A stretch of 64,000 nt of DNA, taken from positions 1 through 64,000 of the forward strand of contig FMEL01000005.1 of NCBI GenBank assembly GCA_900066355.1, read 5' to 3'. Source of the DNA: an uncultured Ruminococcus sp. GTDB taxonomy: Bacteria > Bacillota > Clostridia > Lachnospirales > Lachnospiraceae. Below, one piece after another: positions 45,507-54,614 of this stretch. The notes under the pieces are model-generated. The model was not told the origin of the DNA. It made no database searches and saw only the letters and a list, made by a program, of their open reading frames with translations. Position 1 is the first letter of the stretch; each line of letters opens with the position of its first letter. A program made the translations under genes and the position numbers.

Positions 45507-45555
45507 AAGAACTAATATATTATGTTTAGAAAATGAGAAGATAGAGATAATTGGG

Positions 45556-45592
45556 GCAGATTTTATGTGATAACGACATAGAATCTGCTTGA
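45556..45592 (+). terminator. Terminator-like hairpin after the kinase cluster
   Basis: GCAGATTTTATGT / ACATAGAATCTGC (45556-45568, 45576-45588) followed by TTGATT, a weak T-run. The repeat element begins at 45594. Confidence 0.55.
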
Positions 45593-45593
45593 T

Positions 45594-45771
45594 TATGTAA
45601 TAGGAAATTACTCCGTAATGTTCCTATTACATAAAAACGCTCCGCGAGGATGCGACCAGATGCATGAGGAACATGTCTGCTGAAGCAGACTGCATCTGGC
45701 GCGCAAAGCGTAACAAGTCCTTCAAAGATTGCGGGATTCAGGGAGTTTAAAGCGGACTTGTCCGCTTTGTT
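45594..45771. repeat. Terminator-tail repeat element, full copy (modules A and B)
   Basis: 178 bp. Module A: TATGTAATAGGAA / TTCCTATTACATA hairpin and AAAACGCTCCGC. Module B: CCAGATGCA / TGCATCTGG enclosing GTCTGCTGAAGCAGAC, then CAAAGCGTAACAAGTCC pairing with GGACTTGTCCGCTTTG at the right end. Nearly the whole element can fold. The promoter of the next gene starts 12 bp downstream. Confidence 0.75.
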
Positions 45772-45783
45772 CTTAAATGTTCA

Positions 45784-45812
45784 TTGACGGGGTAACTTTA
45801 ACGTGGTATACA
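45784..45812 (+). promoter_or_regulatory. Promoter of the GNAT gene
   Basis: TTGACG (45784-45789), 17-bp spacer, TATACA (45807-45812). Confidence 0.55.
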
Positions 45813-45852
45813 GATAGAGTGCATAAGTTTTTGTTACAGGAGGCAGTTTGAC

Positions 45853-46344
45853 ATGAAGATAGAAATAAGAGAATATCGTACGGAGGATGCAACAGCAGCA
45901 AGTGAAATCTGGAACCAGGTTGTAGATGACGGAGTGGCTTTTCCGCAGGAAGAGGATCTTACCGCAGAAGTGGGGGATGCTTTTTTTAAAGAACAGACAT
46001 ATACGGGAATTGCAGAAAATACGGAGACAGGTGAAGTGGTCGGACTTTATATTCTGCACCCGAATAACGTAGGAAGATGTGGACATATCAGCAATGCAAG
46101 TTATGCGGTACGCCGCGATATCAGGGGCGAACATATCGGAGAAAAACTGGTACTTGACTGTTTGAAAATGGCAAAAGAAAAAGGATTCCATGTCATGCAG
46201 TTTAACGCAGTAGTTGCATCGAATACGCATGCACTTCACCTTTATGAACGTATCGGATTTACAAAACTCGGTGTGATTCCGGGTGGTTTCCGCATGCCGG
46301 ACGGACATTACGAAGATATTATTCCGCACTATTATGTGCTGTAA
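45853..46344 (+). CDS. GNAT-family N-acetyltransferase
   Basis: 163 residues. Acetyl-CoA binding segment visible as YAVRRDIRGEHIGEKLVLDC (R/Q-x-x-G-x-G/A position is RGEHIG), C-terminal LYERIGFTKLG typical of the fold. The acceptor is unknown. CAGGAGGCAG precedes the start. 15 bp from the downstream hydrolase, so probably co-transcribed. Confidence 0.85.
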   Translation: MKIEIREYRTEDATAASEIWNQVVDDGVAFPQEEDLTAEVGDAFFKEQTYTGIAENTETGEVVGLYILHPNNVGRCGHISNASYAVRRDIRGEHIGEKLVLDCLKMAKEKGFHVMQFNAVVASNTHALHLYERIGFTKLGVIPGGFRMPDGHYEDIIPHYYVL

Positions 46345-46359
46345 GAAAGAGGAAACTGA

Positions 46360-47178
46360 ATGCTTTATAAAAAGATAGAAATCAAAGTTGATGGATATGA
46401 GGAGACAGCCGATTTATATACATATATTCTGGATAATTCCGTAGAAATGCATCCTCAAAAAATGCGTCCGGTTATTGTAATCTGCCCGGGAGGTGGTTAT
46501 GCAATGACTTCAGACCGAGAGGCAGAACCGATTGCGATGCGGTATCTTGCGAAGGGTTATCATGCTGTGATTTTGCGTTACAGTGTTGCTCCGGCTAGAT
46601 ATCCTCTGGCGCTTATGCAGCTTGCAAAGACCGTGTTATATCTGAGAAAACATGCGGACAAACTGCATATTGATACGAACAGAATTATCTTACAGGGATT
46701 TTCGGCAGGGGCACATCTTGCAGCGAGTCTTGGTGTTTTCTGGAAAAAATCATTTCTTTCAGAGCATCTGGACACAAACCCTGAAATGATAAAACCGAAT
46801 GGTATGATCCTCAGTTATCCGGTGATCACATCCGGAAAATTTGCACATGAAGGTTCGTTTGAATGTCTGCTGGGAGAAGAATGCCATGACGAAACAAAAA
46901 GGAGAGAACAGTCGCTGGAATTACAGGTAAGTCCGGACACACCGCCGACATTTCTCTGGCATACTGTCACAGATGATACAGTTTCGGTTGAAAATTCAAT
47001 TTTATTTTTTGAGGCATTACGAAGAAATCATGTGCCGGTAGAGATGCATATATATCCTGTCGGCGGACATGGACTCAGCCTTGCAAATGAAGAAACAAGT
47101 CACGAAGATGGCGGCTGTATACAGCCGGAATGTCAGTCGTGGATGGAACTTGCATGTATATGGCTGAAGAATAGATAA
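46360..47178 (+). CDS. Alpha/beta hydrolase (esterase/lipase-like)
   Basis: 272 residues. Oxyanion region VICPGGGYAMTS, nucleophile elbow GFSAGAH (about 106-112), acid in TVTDDTVSV (about 206-208) and catalytic histidine in PVGGHGLSLAN (about 230). Resembles acetyl-xylan-esterase/BD-FAE-type carbohydrate esterases of gut Firmicutes, but the substrate is not determined. No signal peptide, hence cytoplasmic. Ribosome binding site AAAGAGGAAA. Confidence 0.85.
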   Translation: MLYKKIEIKVDGYEETADLYTYILDNSVEMHPQKMRPVIVICPGGGYAMTSDREAEPIAMRYLAKGYHAVILRYSVAPARYPLALMQLAKTVLYLRKHADKLHIDTNRIILQGFSAGAHLAASLGVFWKKSFLSEHLDTNPEMIKPNGMILSYPVITSGKFAHEGSFECLLGEECHDETKRREQSLELQVSPDTPPTFLWHTVTDDTVSVENSILFFEALRRNHVPVEMHIYPVGGHGLSLANEETSHEDGGCIQPECQSWMELACIWLKNR

Positions 47179-47225
47179 AAGAGAAATAAATTACATGGAT
47201 TATAGAAATTTTTTATAAAAGCTGT

Positions 47226-47249
47226 AACGTTTTTATCTCATATATCGTC
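47226..47249 (+). promoter_or_regulatory. ECF-type autoregulatory promoter of the sigma/anti-sigma operon
   Basis: TGTAACG with AAC at 47226-47228, 17-bp spacer, CGTC at 47246-47249: the classical AAC/CGTC pattern of ECF sigma promoters, directly ahead of an ECF gene. Confidence 0.65.
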
Positions 47250-47292
47250 ATATATGTGAAGGAGGACAAGAGTACAAAGAGAGGAGAAACAA

Positions 47293-47790
47293 ATGCTGAA
47301 TATTCAGGAAGTATACGAAAAATATTTCACAGTCGTATACCGCTATCTGCTCTCGCTTTCACACAATACCCACATCGCAGAGGAACTTACACAGGAAACA
47401 TTCTTCAAAGCACTGAAAAAAGTCGACGATTTCAGAGGGGAATGTGATCTGCGTGTATGGCTCTGCCAGATCTCCAAAAACACATATTATGACTATCTGA
47501 AAAAGAATAAAAAATACGTGCCGGAAGCGCAGAATGAGTTGTCAGAAGATGTATTTTCTGCTGATTTTGTTCAGGATTTTGCGGACAAAAAAACGGCATT
47601 TCGTGTCCACAAAGTTCTGCATAAACTTTCGGAACCGTACAAAGAAGTCTTTTCCCTCCGAGTATTTGGAGAACTGTCATTTAGTGATATATCAGATCTG
47701 TTTGGCAAAAGTGAAAGCTGGGCGAGAGTTACTTATCACCGCGCATGCAAAAAAATCAGGGAGGAATTAGACGATGAAGATCACCTGTAA
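47293..47790 (+). CDS. ECF-family RNA polymerase sigma factor
   Basis: 165 residues. Region 2 (YRYLLSLSHNTHIAEELTQE, about 15-35) and region 4 (YKEVFSLRVFGELSFSDISD with HTH, about 115-150) are clear. Ribosome binding site GAGGAGAAAC. Overlaps the anti-sigma gene by 17 bp, indicating translational coupling. Likely responds to envelope stress through the membrane partner; the inducing signal is unknown. Confidence 0.9.
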   Translation: MLNIQEVYEKYFTVVYRYLLSLSHNTHIAEELTQETFFKALKKVDDFRGECDLRVWLCQISKNTYYDYLKKNKKYVPEAQNELSEDVFSADFVQDFADKKTAFRVHKVLHKLSEPYKEVFSLRVFGELSFSDISDLFGKSESWARVTYHRACKKIREELDDEDHL

Positions 47791-48502
47791 TATTATTGAA
47801 GATCTGCTTCCGCTTTATATTGATGATATGGTCAGTGAGGACAGCAGACAGCTTGTAGGAGAACATCTGAAAGAGTGTGCAGCCTGCCGCAAAATGCTGG
47901 ATGAGATGAAAAAAGAGAACCAGTTGCGGACTGTTTCAGGGAATGCCAAGAGGAATTCAGACCGCCGTACTGAGATTGCACCATTAAAAAAAATCCGCAG
48001 ACGTATCCGTCGAAAACGTATGATTTCCATTATTTTAGCAGCGGTACTTGTGCTGCTTGCGAGTGGAATCGGGCATTACTGGTATTACGATAAAAAGACT
48101 TATATATCCTGGGACGATGCCGGAATGACCTTAAGGGATGGAAAAATTTACAGCAAAATTGATCCGGACGGACATAAGACAGCTATCTTATCCGTGGATC
48201 AGAAAAATATGTTTTACATGCTTTCCGAGACGGCATGGATACGTAAAAATTACCCATCTGCGCAGGCTGCAGAGAATCTGATGTTTGATCTTGATGAGTT
48301 TCAGAAGGCACATGACCGCCTGCCAGATACAGCCACTGATGAAACTTCATTGCCGACCGGTATCGAAAATGTTTATTATGTAGATCCGGAAAATATAAAA
48401 GAGGCATTTGCTCTCTGGGATTATCAGGATGAGCCGGACAAAGCGCAGCAAAAAGAACAGGAGCTTGCAGCGAAGTGTCACCTGATCTGGAGCGCTGATT
48501 GA
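47774..48502 (+). CDS. Zinc-finger anti-sigma factor
   Basis: 242 residues. N-terminal zf-HC2 anti-sigma domain with HLKECAACRKML (His-x3-Cys-x2-Cys, about 33-44), basic stretch RRRIRRKRM and single TM helix SIILAAVLVLLASGIG (about 86-101). The C-terminal about 140 residues are extracellular and include KIDPDGHKTAILSVDQ. Predicted to hold the ECF factor at the membrane. Confidence 0.85.
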   Translation: MKITCNIIEDLLPLYIDDMVSEDSRQLVGEHLKECAACRKMLDEMKKENQLRTVSGNAKRNSDRRTEIAPLKKIRRRIRRKRMISIILAAVLVLLASGIGHYWYYDKKTYISWDDAGMTLRDGKIYSKIDPDGHKTAILSVDQKNMFYMLSETAWIRKNYPSAQAAENLMFDLDEFQKAHDRLPDTATDETSLPTGIENVYYVDPENIKEAFALWDYQDEPDKAQQKEQELAAKCHLIWSAD

Positions 48503-48557
48503 ACCGCGATTTTGCCGAAAAATTAAAAAAAGTTGGAGAAATTTAAAGGAGAATGCC

Positions 48558-49382
48558 GTGAACAACATCATAGAAATCAATGATTTTAATACACCGGAGC
48601 TGGACATTTATGCGAGAACATCAGAGGTACAGCTCCGGCGGTATAACGAACCGTTCCCGGGACTTTTTATTGCGGAAAGTCCGAAGGTGATTGAGCGTGC
48701 GTGCAGCGCAGGCTATGAACCGGTTTCATTTCTGGTCGAGCATAAGGATATTGAGGGCGAGGCGAAAGAACTTCTGGCACGTTTTTCGCAGACCCCTGTA
48801 TATACAGCAGAATATGAAATCCTTGTAAAACTGACTGGTTATGCTCTGACTAGAGGTCTGCTCTGCGTCATGAAACGTCGCACCCTTCCGACTGTTGAGG
48901 AAATCTGCCAGAATACCAGACGCATAGCAATTCTGGAAAATGTCGTAAATCCAACTAATATCGGTGCGATTTTTCGCTCCGCGGCAGCACTCCACATGGA
49001 TGCAATCCTTCTGACCGGTGGCTGCAGCGATCCGCTTTACCGCCGTGCTTCTCGTGTGAGCATGGGCACGGTTTTTCAGATTCCGTGGACTTATTTTGAT
49101 AAAAAAACTTCCTGGCCGGATACAGGCATGCAGACTCTTCGCGTACTCGGCTTCAAAACCGTGGCAATGGCACTGCGGGATGATTCTTTCAGTATTGACG
49201 ATCCGCAGCTTCATGCAGAAGAAAAACTTGCCATCGTCCTCGGCACAGAAGGGGATGGCCTGGCATCCGACACAATCGCAGACTGCGATTATACCGTGAA
49301 AATTCCGATGTCTCATGGTGTTGATTCTCTCAATGTAGCTGCTGCAAGTGCAGTTGCTTTCTGGGAACTTGGTAAGAAATAA
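48558..49382 (+). CDS. TrmH/SpoU-family RNA 2'-O-methyltransferase
   Basis: 274 residues; GTG start (48558) with TTAAAGGAG upstream. N-terminal RNA-binding substrate region (about 1-100), then the SPOUT knot: ENVVNPTNIGAIFRSAAAL (about 131-149), VLGTEGDGLASDTI (about 225-238), VKIPMSHGVDSLNVAAAS (about 246-263). Methylates ribose in tRNA or rRNA; the target position cannot be deduced. Confidence 0.9.
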   Translation: MNNIIEINDFNTPELDIYARTSEVQLRRYNEPFPGLFIAESPKVIERACSAGYEPVSFLVEHKDIEGEAKELLARFSQTPVYTAEYEILVKLTGYALTRGLLCVMKRRTLPTVEEICQNTRRIAILENVVNPTNIGAIFRSAAALHMDAILLTGGCSDPLYRRASRVSMGTVFQIPWTYFDKKTSWPDTGMQTLRVLGFKTVAMALRDDSFSIDDPQLHAEEKLAIVLGTEGDGLASDTIADCDYTVKIPMSHGVDSLNVAAASAVAFWELGKK

Positions 49383-49491
49383 AATTTCTAAAATCAATAT
49401 ATCTAAAATTATTGTCATGCATTGACGTCTTTCTGTAGATGCTATAAAATCTATATCGGATAAAAAATTCTTTGAATTTTCAAAAACATAA

Positions 49492-49518
49492 AACTTTTTT
49501 TCAAATCTCCCTGTCTTT
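49492..49518 (+). promoter_or_regulatory. ECF-like promoter and inverted repeat before the broken sigma locus
   Basis: AAC (49492-49494), 17-bp spacer, TGTC (49512-49515), the same spacing as the intact ECF promoter at 47226. CTCCCTGTCTTT (49507-49518) is the inverse complement of AAAGACAGGGAG (49534-49545), which contains the ribosome binding site. Confidence 0.5.
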
Positions 49519-49552
49519 ATAGTAACAGCACAAAAGACAGGGAGGTGAAATC

Positions 49553-50270
49553 ATGTCATTACCATATGAAAAACAGATCATGCAGCTTTTGCAGGAACTG
49601 GGACATTATCAGGTGATCATAAGACGATGCCGGCGGGAGAAGCTTCCATATTATGAAAAATAAAGAGGCTGCTGAAGATGTCCTGCAGGAAGCTTATATG
49701 AAAGCGTTTTCCAAACTGGACAAACTCAGTGAGCCGGAGGCTTTTGAAGGATGGCTTGGCACGATTGTTGCCAATACTGCCCAAAATGCACTGGTAAGGA
49801 AAAATCCGCTTCTGTTCACCGATGTTGCAGTGGACAATGAAGGTGAGGAGTTTACCTACGATGTGGAAGATGAAAATCCTGATAACCAGCCGGAAATGGC
49901 ATATACAAGAGAAGAGACGCGAGAACTGGTACACTCTCTGATGGATTCACTTTCAGAAGAACAGCGTCTGTGTATTTTGATGTTTCATATTGAGGGTGCA
50001 TCTATTTTGGAGATCGCCGAGGTAATGGACTGTTCGGAAAACACGGTCAAATCGCGTTTGAATTACGGAAGAAAAAATCTCAAAGTTAAAGCAGAAGAAC
50101 TGCAGAAAAAAGGCTACAAGCTCTACAGTGTGGCTCCGGTTGTACTTCTTGTATACCTGCTTCGTTCCGACAGAGAGGTTATGGCAGCAGAAAATACAGG
50201 CAAAACTTCCGGCAGTTCCAACGTCGGAACTGCAAAATCTGTGGGAAATGCAGCCAAGAGTTACATTTAA
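49553..50270 (+). pseudogene. Decayed ECF sigma-factor gene with membrane segment
   Basis: A good ribosome binding site (GGGAGGTG) leads into ATG 49553, whose frame (MSLPYEKQIMQLLQELGH...) stops after 36 codons. The other frame, from ATG 49653, carries sigma region 2 (KNKEAAEDVLQEAYMKAFSK) and region 4 (LSEEQRLCILMFHIEG, CSENTVKSRLNYGRKN), then a TM-like segment (LYSVAPVVLLVYLL) and a short Ser/Gly tail ending at 50270. About 15-20 residues of region 2 expected before KNKEAAED are missing. A frameshift plus small deletion is the simplest reading; the 205-residue 3' ORF might still be made but would lack part of region 2. Confidence 0.7.
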
Positions 50271-50598
50271 AGGCAACTACAGTGGCACGTTCAGCAGAAG
50301 CTACACAATCAATCCGCAGGCCACATATATCACAAGACTCAGCAAATTGTCAAAAGGCTTTGCTGTGAATCTCAGGAGACTTTCATCAGCAACAGCAACC
50401 GGATATCAGGTACAGTATTCTCTGTACCGCAATTTCAAAGGTGCGAAAGTTAAAGTACTCAGGGGCACATCTATGAATATCAGAGGATTACAGGGAAATA
50501 AAAATTATTATGTCAGAATCCGCGCATATAAAGGATCAGGCGGCAGAGCTTATTATTTCGCATGGTCCGGTGTCAAAATCGTAAGAACCAGACGATAA
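50235..50598 (+). pseudogene. C-terminal fibronectin-like remnant of a secreted protein
   Basis: In a different frame from the sigma remnant and overlapping its end. RVTFKGNYSGTFSRSYTINP followed by LSKGFAVNLRRLSSATATGY and YYVRIRAYKGSGGRAYYFAW to a basic end (VRTRR). Resembles the YNG-type and FnIII-like C-termini of Lachnospiraceae surface proteins, as in the first gene of this window. No signal peptide, start or ribosome binding site of its own. Confidence 0.6.
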
Positions 50599-50607
50599 AA
50601 GAATTAC

Positions 50608-50686
50608 AATCCTCCGGAAGTGAAGACTTCCGGGGGATTGCTGTTTATGAAGAAAGCTTCGGAATTTACAGATTCCGGGGCTTTTT
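50608..50686 (+). terminator. Tandem terminator hairpins before the MATE gene
   Basis: AATCCTCCGGAAG / CTTCCGGGGGATT (50608-50639) and AAAGCTTCGGAAT / ATTCCGGGGCTTT (50653-50684) with TTTTT. The two share the CCGGAAG/CTTCCGG core. Confidence 0.7.
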
Positions 50687-50746
50687 GCTTGTCTTTTTAT
50701 GGGATTTTCTTTATAATGCAAGAGATAATAAAGATGGGGTGAATCA

Positions 50747-52048
50747 ATGTTACAAAGATTTTCAAAATATGTATTTCAGAGTGTTGCCGGTATGGTCGGT
50801 GTTTCCGTCTATGTTCTGGCAGACACTTTTTTTATCTCTGTTTATGCGGGGGCGGACGGGCTGGCGGTGCTCAATCTGATCCTTCCGGTGTATGGGCTCA
50901 TCTATGCGATAGGATCTATGATCGGCATCGGCTCCGCGACGAGATACGGCATCAGTAAAGCAAAAGGAGAAAAGGCAGATCATTATTTTACACAGGCAGT
51001 CGCGTGGAGCGTATTGATCAGCATTCCGTTTGTACTGCTGGGGATTTTTATTCCGGACAAATGTCTGGCACTGCTCGGCGCGGATGCCGGACTCGTTGCA
51101 CTCGGCAAGACCTATCTGCGTATCATCCTCATAGGAACACCGTTTTTTATGTCGAATTATTCCGTCACGGCATTTGCCCGAAATGACAATGCAACATCAA
51201 TCGCAATGGCCGGCTCTCTTGCCGGCAGTGTCTGGAATATCGTTTTCGACTATATTTTTATTTTTCCGGTTGGTCTTGGATTTGCCGGAGCGGCACTTGC
51301 AACAGCGTTCTGTCCGATCGTTACGATGTCCGTCTGTATGGTACATTATTTTGGAAAAAAATGTCACATCGGATTCAAATGGAAGAAAATGTCTGTCCGA
51401 CATTTGATCTCATGCTGTCAGCTCGGTGTATCCGCGTTCGTGGGAGAAATTTCTTCCGCCGTGATCGCATTTGTGTTTAATATGCTGATCCTTGGACTCG
51501 CAGGCAGCGTTGGTGTGGCCGCTTATGGAATCGTAGCGAATCTTTCCATTGTCGGAATGTGCATCTTCAATGGCCTTGCACAGGGCGCGCAGCCGCTGAT
51601 CAGTGAAAGCTTCGGCAGGGGAGAAAGTGAGCATGTCAGAAAATATCTTCGCTGGGGCATGAACAGTACGATTACGATAGAAATCGTAATGATTGCTCTG
51701 ATCTGGCTGTTTACAGATCCGCTCGTTGCGATCTTTAACAGCGAAAATAATGACATGCTGCTGCAATACGCACATACCGGCCTGCAGCTGTATTTCCTCG
51801 GGTTTCTGTTTGCCGGAGTAAATATCATGCTTGTCGCGTATTTCTCTGCAACAGCGAATGCGCGTCCGGCGATCATCGGTTCTCTGATGCGTGGAGCGAT
51901 CGCCATTGTACTCTGTGCGATCGTACTTTCCAGAATACTTGGAATGAACGGAGTCTGGCTGTCTTTCCTTGCTTCTGAGATGCTCACGTTTGTCGTGATC
52001 CTGATCCTTTCCAGAAAGAAAGAGAGAGTGTCCAATGACTACATTTGA
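50747..52048 (+). CDS. MATE-family multidrug efflux transporter
   Basis: 433 residues, twelve hydrophobic segments in two related halves. MVGVSVYVLADTFFISVYAG and IGSMIGIGSATRYGISKAKG at the N-terminus, GLAQGAQPLISESFGRGE in the second half are typical MATE motifs. Exports drugs or metabolites with Na+ or H+; the cargo is unknown. Its 3' end overlaps the next gene by 14 bp, implying coupling. Confidence 0.88.
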   Translation: MLQRFSKYVFQSVAGMVGVSVYVLADTFFISVYAGADGLAVLNLILPVYGLIYAIGSMIGIGSATRYGISKAKGEKADHYFTQAVAWSVLISIPFVLLGIFIPDKCLALLGADAGLVALGKTYLRIILIGTPFFMSNYSVTAFARNDNATSIAMAGSLAGSVWNIVFDYIFIFPVGLGFAGAALATAFCPIVTMSVCMVHYFGKKCHIGFKWKKMSVRHLISCCQLGVSAFVGEISSAVIAFVFNMLILGLAGSVGVAAYGIVANLSIVGMCIFNGLAQGAQPLISESFGRGESEHVRKYLRWGMNSTITIEIVMIALIWLFTDPLVAIFNSENNDMLLQYAHTGLQLYFLGFLFAGVNIMLVAYFSATANARPAIIGSLMRGAIAIVLCAIVLSRILGMNGVWLSFLASEMLTFVVILILSRKKERVSNDYI

Positions 52049-52964
52049 GATATTGCTTCAACAGATCGGACTGTTTGTAATCTATATTCTGGCGGGCGTG
52101 ACACTTGTCCGGACGAAGGTACTGAACAAAGAAACGCTGGAACCAATCTCAAAATTCGTAATTAAAATGGCACTGCCGGTGATGATTTTTATTAATATCA
52201 TTGATGGTGTAAACAAAGAAATTTTGTTCGGTTCGTGTCTAATCCTTTTGATCGCGGCGGGATTCTATGTAGTGATGTTTCTGGTCAGTTTATGGATGAC
52301 GAAATTTTTCCATCTGGCAGAAAATCGTGCCGGAATCTATCAGGCGATGATGTTGTTTGGAAACATTGGATTTATGGCAGTTCCGGTGATTTCAAATGTT
52401 TTTCCCGGGAATGGAATTTTGTATGTTTCTGTATTTATGATTTTTGATCAGTTTATGCTCTGGACACTGGGAGTAAAGCTGACGACGCCAAAGGGAAGCG
52501 GAAGATTTGATCCGAAGAAACTGATTAATCCTGCGACAGTGGCGATTTTGATCGGAATGATTTTGATGCTGACGGAAGTACGGATACCGTCGCTTCTTGA
52601 TACCGGACTTCGGAAAATCGGCGCCACGGCATCACCGCTGGCAATGATCTATATAGGTGGTATTTTTGCAGAACTTCCGCTGAAAAAATATCTGAAAGAA
52701 ATTTCCCTGTACGGGATTGTGATTGTGCGAATGCTGTTTGCGGCGATTTTGATGTTTCTTGTACTTGGATTTTTCCCGGTCAATGCGGAGATACGGCTTG
52801 CGATGGCGCTGATCACAGGAATGCCGACAATGACAGCCGTCGTGATGATGGCGAATGCATCAGGGCTGGATGGAGATTACGCGCTTGGAGGCGTTTTTAT
52901 TACAACAGTATGTGGAATCATAACTCTGCCGTTTGTGTGCTGGCTCTTACAGTATGTGATGTAA
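52035..52964 (+). CDS. AEC-family (auxin efflux carrier-like) transporter
   Basis: 309 residues, about ten membrane segments. ISKFVIKMALPVMIFINI near the N-terminus, FGNIGFMAVPVISNVF and the end GVFITTVCGIITLPFVCWLL match AEC transporters of small organic acids. Substrate unknown. Start ATG overlaps the MATE gene; AGAAAGAGAGAG is upstream. Confidence 0.87.
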   Translation: MTTFEILLQQIGLFVIYILAGVTLVRTKVLNKETLEPISKFVIKMALPVMIFINIIDGVNKEILFGSCLILLIAAGFYVVMFLVSLWMTKFFHLAENRAGIYQAMMLFGNIGFMAVPVISNVFPGNGILYVSVFMIFDQFMLWTLGVKLTTPKGSGRFDPKKLINPATVAILIGMILMLTEVRIPSLLDTGLRKIGATASPLAMIYIGGIFAELPLKKYLKEISLYGIVIVRMLFAAILMFLVLGFFPVNAEIRLAMALITGMPTMTAVVMMANASGLDGDYALGGVFITTVCGIITLPFVCWLLQYVM

Positions 52965-52999
52965 ATTCGATTAAAAATGAATATTAATATTAAATGTAA

Positions 53000-53036
53000 G
53001 AGGTCACTGAGAGAAAAGCTCCCGGTGACCTTTTTG
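53000..53036 (+). terminator. Terminator after the AEC gene
   Basis: AGGTCACTGAG / CTCCCGGTGACC stem with AGAAAAG loop, then TTTTT. Confidence 0.75.
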
Positions 53037-53114
53037 CTTCCAAATATAAGTGTGATATTATCTGTGAACAATAACAGAGTGATTTTTATTCTCAATAAAA
53101 CAACAGGAAAAATC

Positions 53115-53143
53115 TTGCATGACCGCACGAATTAGTCTATACT
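53115..53143 (+). promoter_or_regulatory. Promoter of the enolase gene
   Basis: TTGCAT (53115-53120), 17-bp spacer, TATACT (53138-53143), followed by the small hairpin CTAACT / AGTTAG. Confidence 0.6.
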
Positions 53144-53190
53144 AACTATGAAGTTAGATGAAAGAAACTCATAGAAAGGGGAATTGGGTC

Positions 53191-54492
53191 ATGTACCTTG
53201 AGATCGAAAAAGTAGTAGGAAGAGAAATTCTGGATTCCAGAGGAAATCCGACAGTTGAAGCAGAAGTTTATCTGCTGGATGGAACTGTAGGCAGGGGAAC
53301 CGCACCGAGTGGTGCATCTACAGGTGAATTTGAAGCTCTGGAACTCCGTGACGGAGATAAAGCGCGTTACCTTGGAAAGGGCGTGCAGAAAGCAGTTGAA
53401 AATATCAACACTGTGATCAATGAAGCAATCGAAGGTCTGGATGCAAGTGACATCTATGCAGTTGATGCAGCTATGATCGCAGCAGACGGAACAAAAGATA
53501 AATCAAAACTTGGTGCAAATGCAATCCTTGCAGTATCTATCGCATGCTGCAGAGCAGCCGCAACCGCACTTGAAATTCCGCTGTATCGTTTTCTTGGCGG
53601 CGTATCCGGCAACCGTCTTCCGGTACCGATGATGAACATCGTAAACGGTGGATGCCATGCATTGTCTTCCGGACTGGATGTACAGGAATTTATGATCATG
53701 CCGGTCGGAGCACCTTCTTTCAAAGAATGCTTAAGATGGTGTGCAGAAGTTTTCCATGCACTGGCATCTATCCTGAAAGAGAGAGGACTTGCTACATCTG
53801 TAGGTGATGAAGGTGGTTTTGCACCGGCACTGAAATCTGATGAAGAAGCAATTGAGACAATCCTCGAGGCAGTAAAGAAAGCTGGATACGAACCAGGCAA
53901 AGATTTCAAAATCGCAATGGACGCAGCTTCATCTGAATGGAAGAGCGAAAAAGGCAAAGGCTATTACAAACTTCCGAAGGCCGGAACAGAATATACATCT
54001 GAAGAACTGATTGAGCACTGGGCAAAACTCTGCGACAAATATCCGATCATTTCCATTGAGGACGGTCTGGATGAAGAAGACTGGGAAGGATGGCAGAAAC
54101 TTACCGTAAGACTTGGAGACAAAGTACAGCTTGTCGGTGATGACCTGTTTGTAACAAATACAGAAAGACTTTCCAAAGGTATCGAGCTTGGTGCAGGCAA
54201 TGCAATCCTGATCAAACTCAACCAGATCGGTTCTGTATCCGAGACACTGGAAGCAATCAAAATGGCACACAAAGCGGGCTACACTGCAATTTCGTCACAT
54301 CGTTCCGGTGAAACAGCCGATACAACAATCGCAGATCTTGCAGTTGCACTTAACACCTGCCAGATCAAGACAGGTGCGCCGAGTCGTTCCGAACGTGTTG
54401 CAAAATACAACCAGCTTCTCCGCATCGAAGAAGAGCTGGGCGCAAGTGCAGTATATCCTGGAATGAAAGCATTCAATGTAAAACAGGATTAA
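53191..54492 (+). CDS. eno: Enolase
   Basis: 433 residues from ATG 53191 (GAAAGGGGAAT upstream); an in-frame ATG at 53158 is poorly placed. Converts 2-phosphoglycerate to phosphoenolpyruvate in glycolysis. Visible: REILDSRGNPTVEAEVYL (about 9-26), catalytic region VGDEGGFAP, metal ligands in AMDAASSEW, SIEDGLDEEDW and LVGDDLFVTN, and the SHRSGETADT loop (about 370). Housekeeping gene with its own promoter and terminator. Confidence 0.97.
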   Translation: MYLEIEKVVGREILDSRGNPTVEAEVYLLDGTVGRGTAPSGASTGEFEALELRDGDKARYLGKGVQKAVENINTVINEAIEGLDASDIYAVDAAMIAADGTKDKSKLGANAILAVSIACCRAAATALEIPLYRFLGGVSGNRLPVPMMNIVNGGCHALSSGLDVQEFMIMPVGAPSFKECLRWCAEVFHALASILKERGLATSVGDEGGFAPALKSDEEAIETILEAVKKAGYEPGKDFKIAMDAASSEWKSEKGKGYYKLPKAGTEYTSEELIEHWAKLCDKYPIISIEDGLDEEDWEGWQKLTVRLGDKVQLVGDDLFVTNTERLSKGIELGAGNAILIKLNQIGSVSETLEAIKMAHKAGYTAISSHRSGETADTTIADLAVALNTCQIKTGAPSRSERVAKYNQLLRIEEELGASAVYPGMKAFNVKQD

Positions 54493-54550
54493 GTTTCATT
54501 CGTTTACTTACACAATAACGGGTATTCACAAAACATTCACAATAACATGA

Positions 54551-54605
54551 AAAAATCTCCGACACAGACAGAGTTTGGTTTCTGTCAGTGACGGAGATTT
54601 TTGTA
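54551..54605. terminator. Bidirectional terminator between enolase and SGNH hydrolase genes
   Basis: AAAAATCTCCG / CGGAGATTTTT with inner GACAGA / TCTGTC arms; A- and T-runs on either side serve both convergent transcripts. Confidence 0.85.
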
Positions 54606-54614
54606 TTAAGGCTG

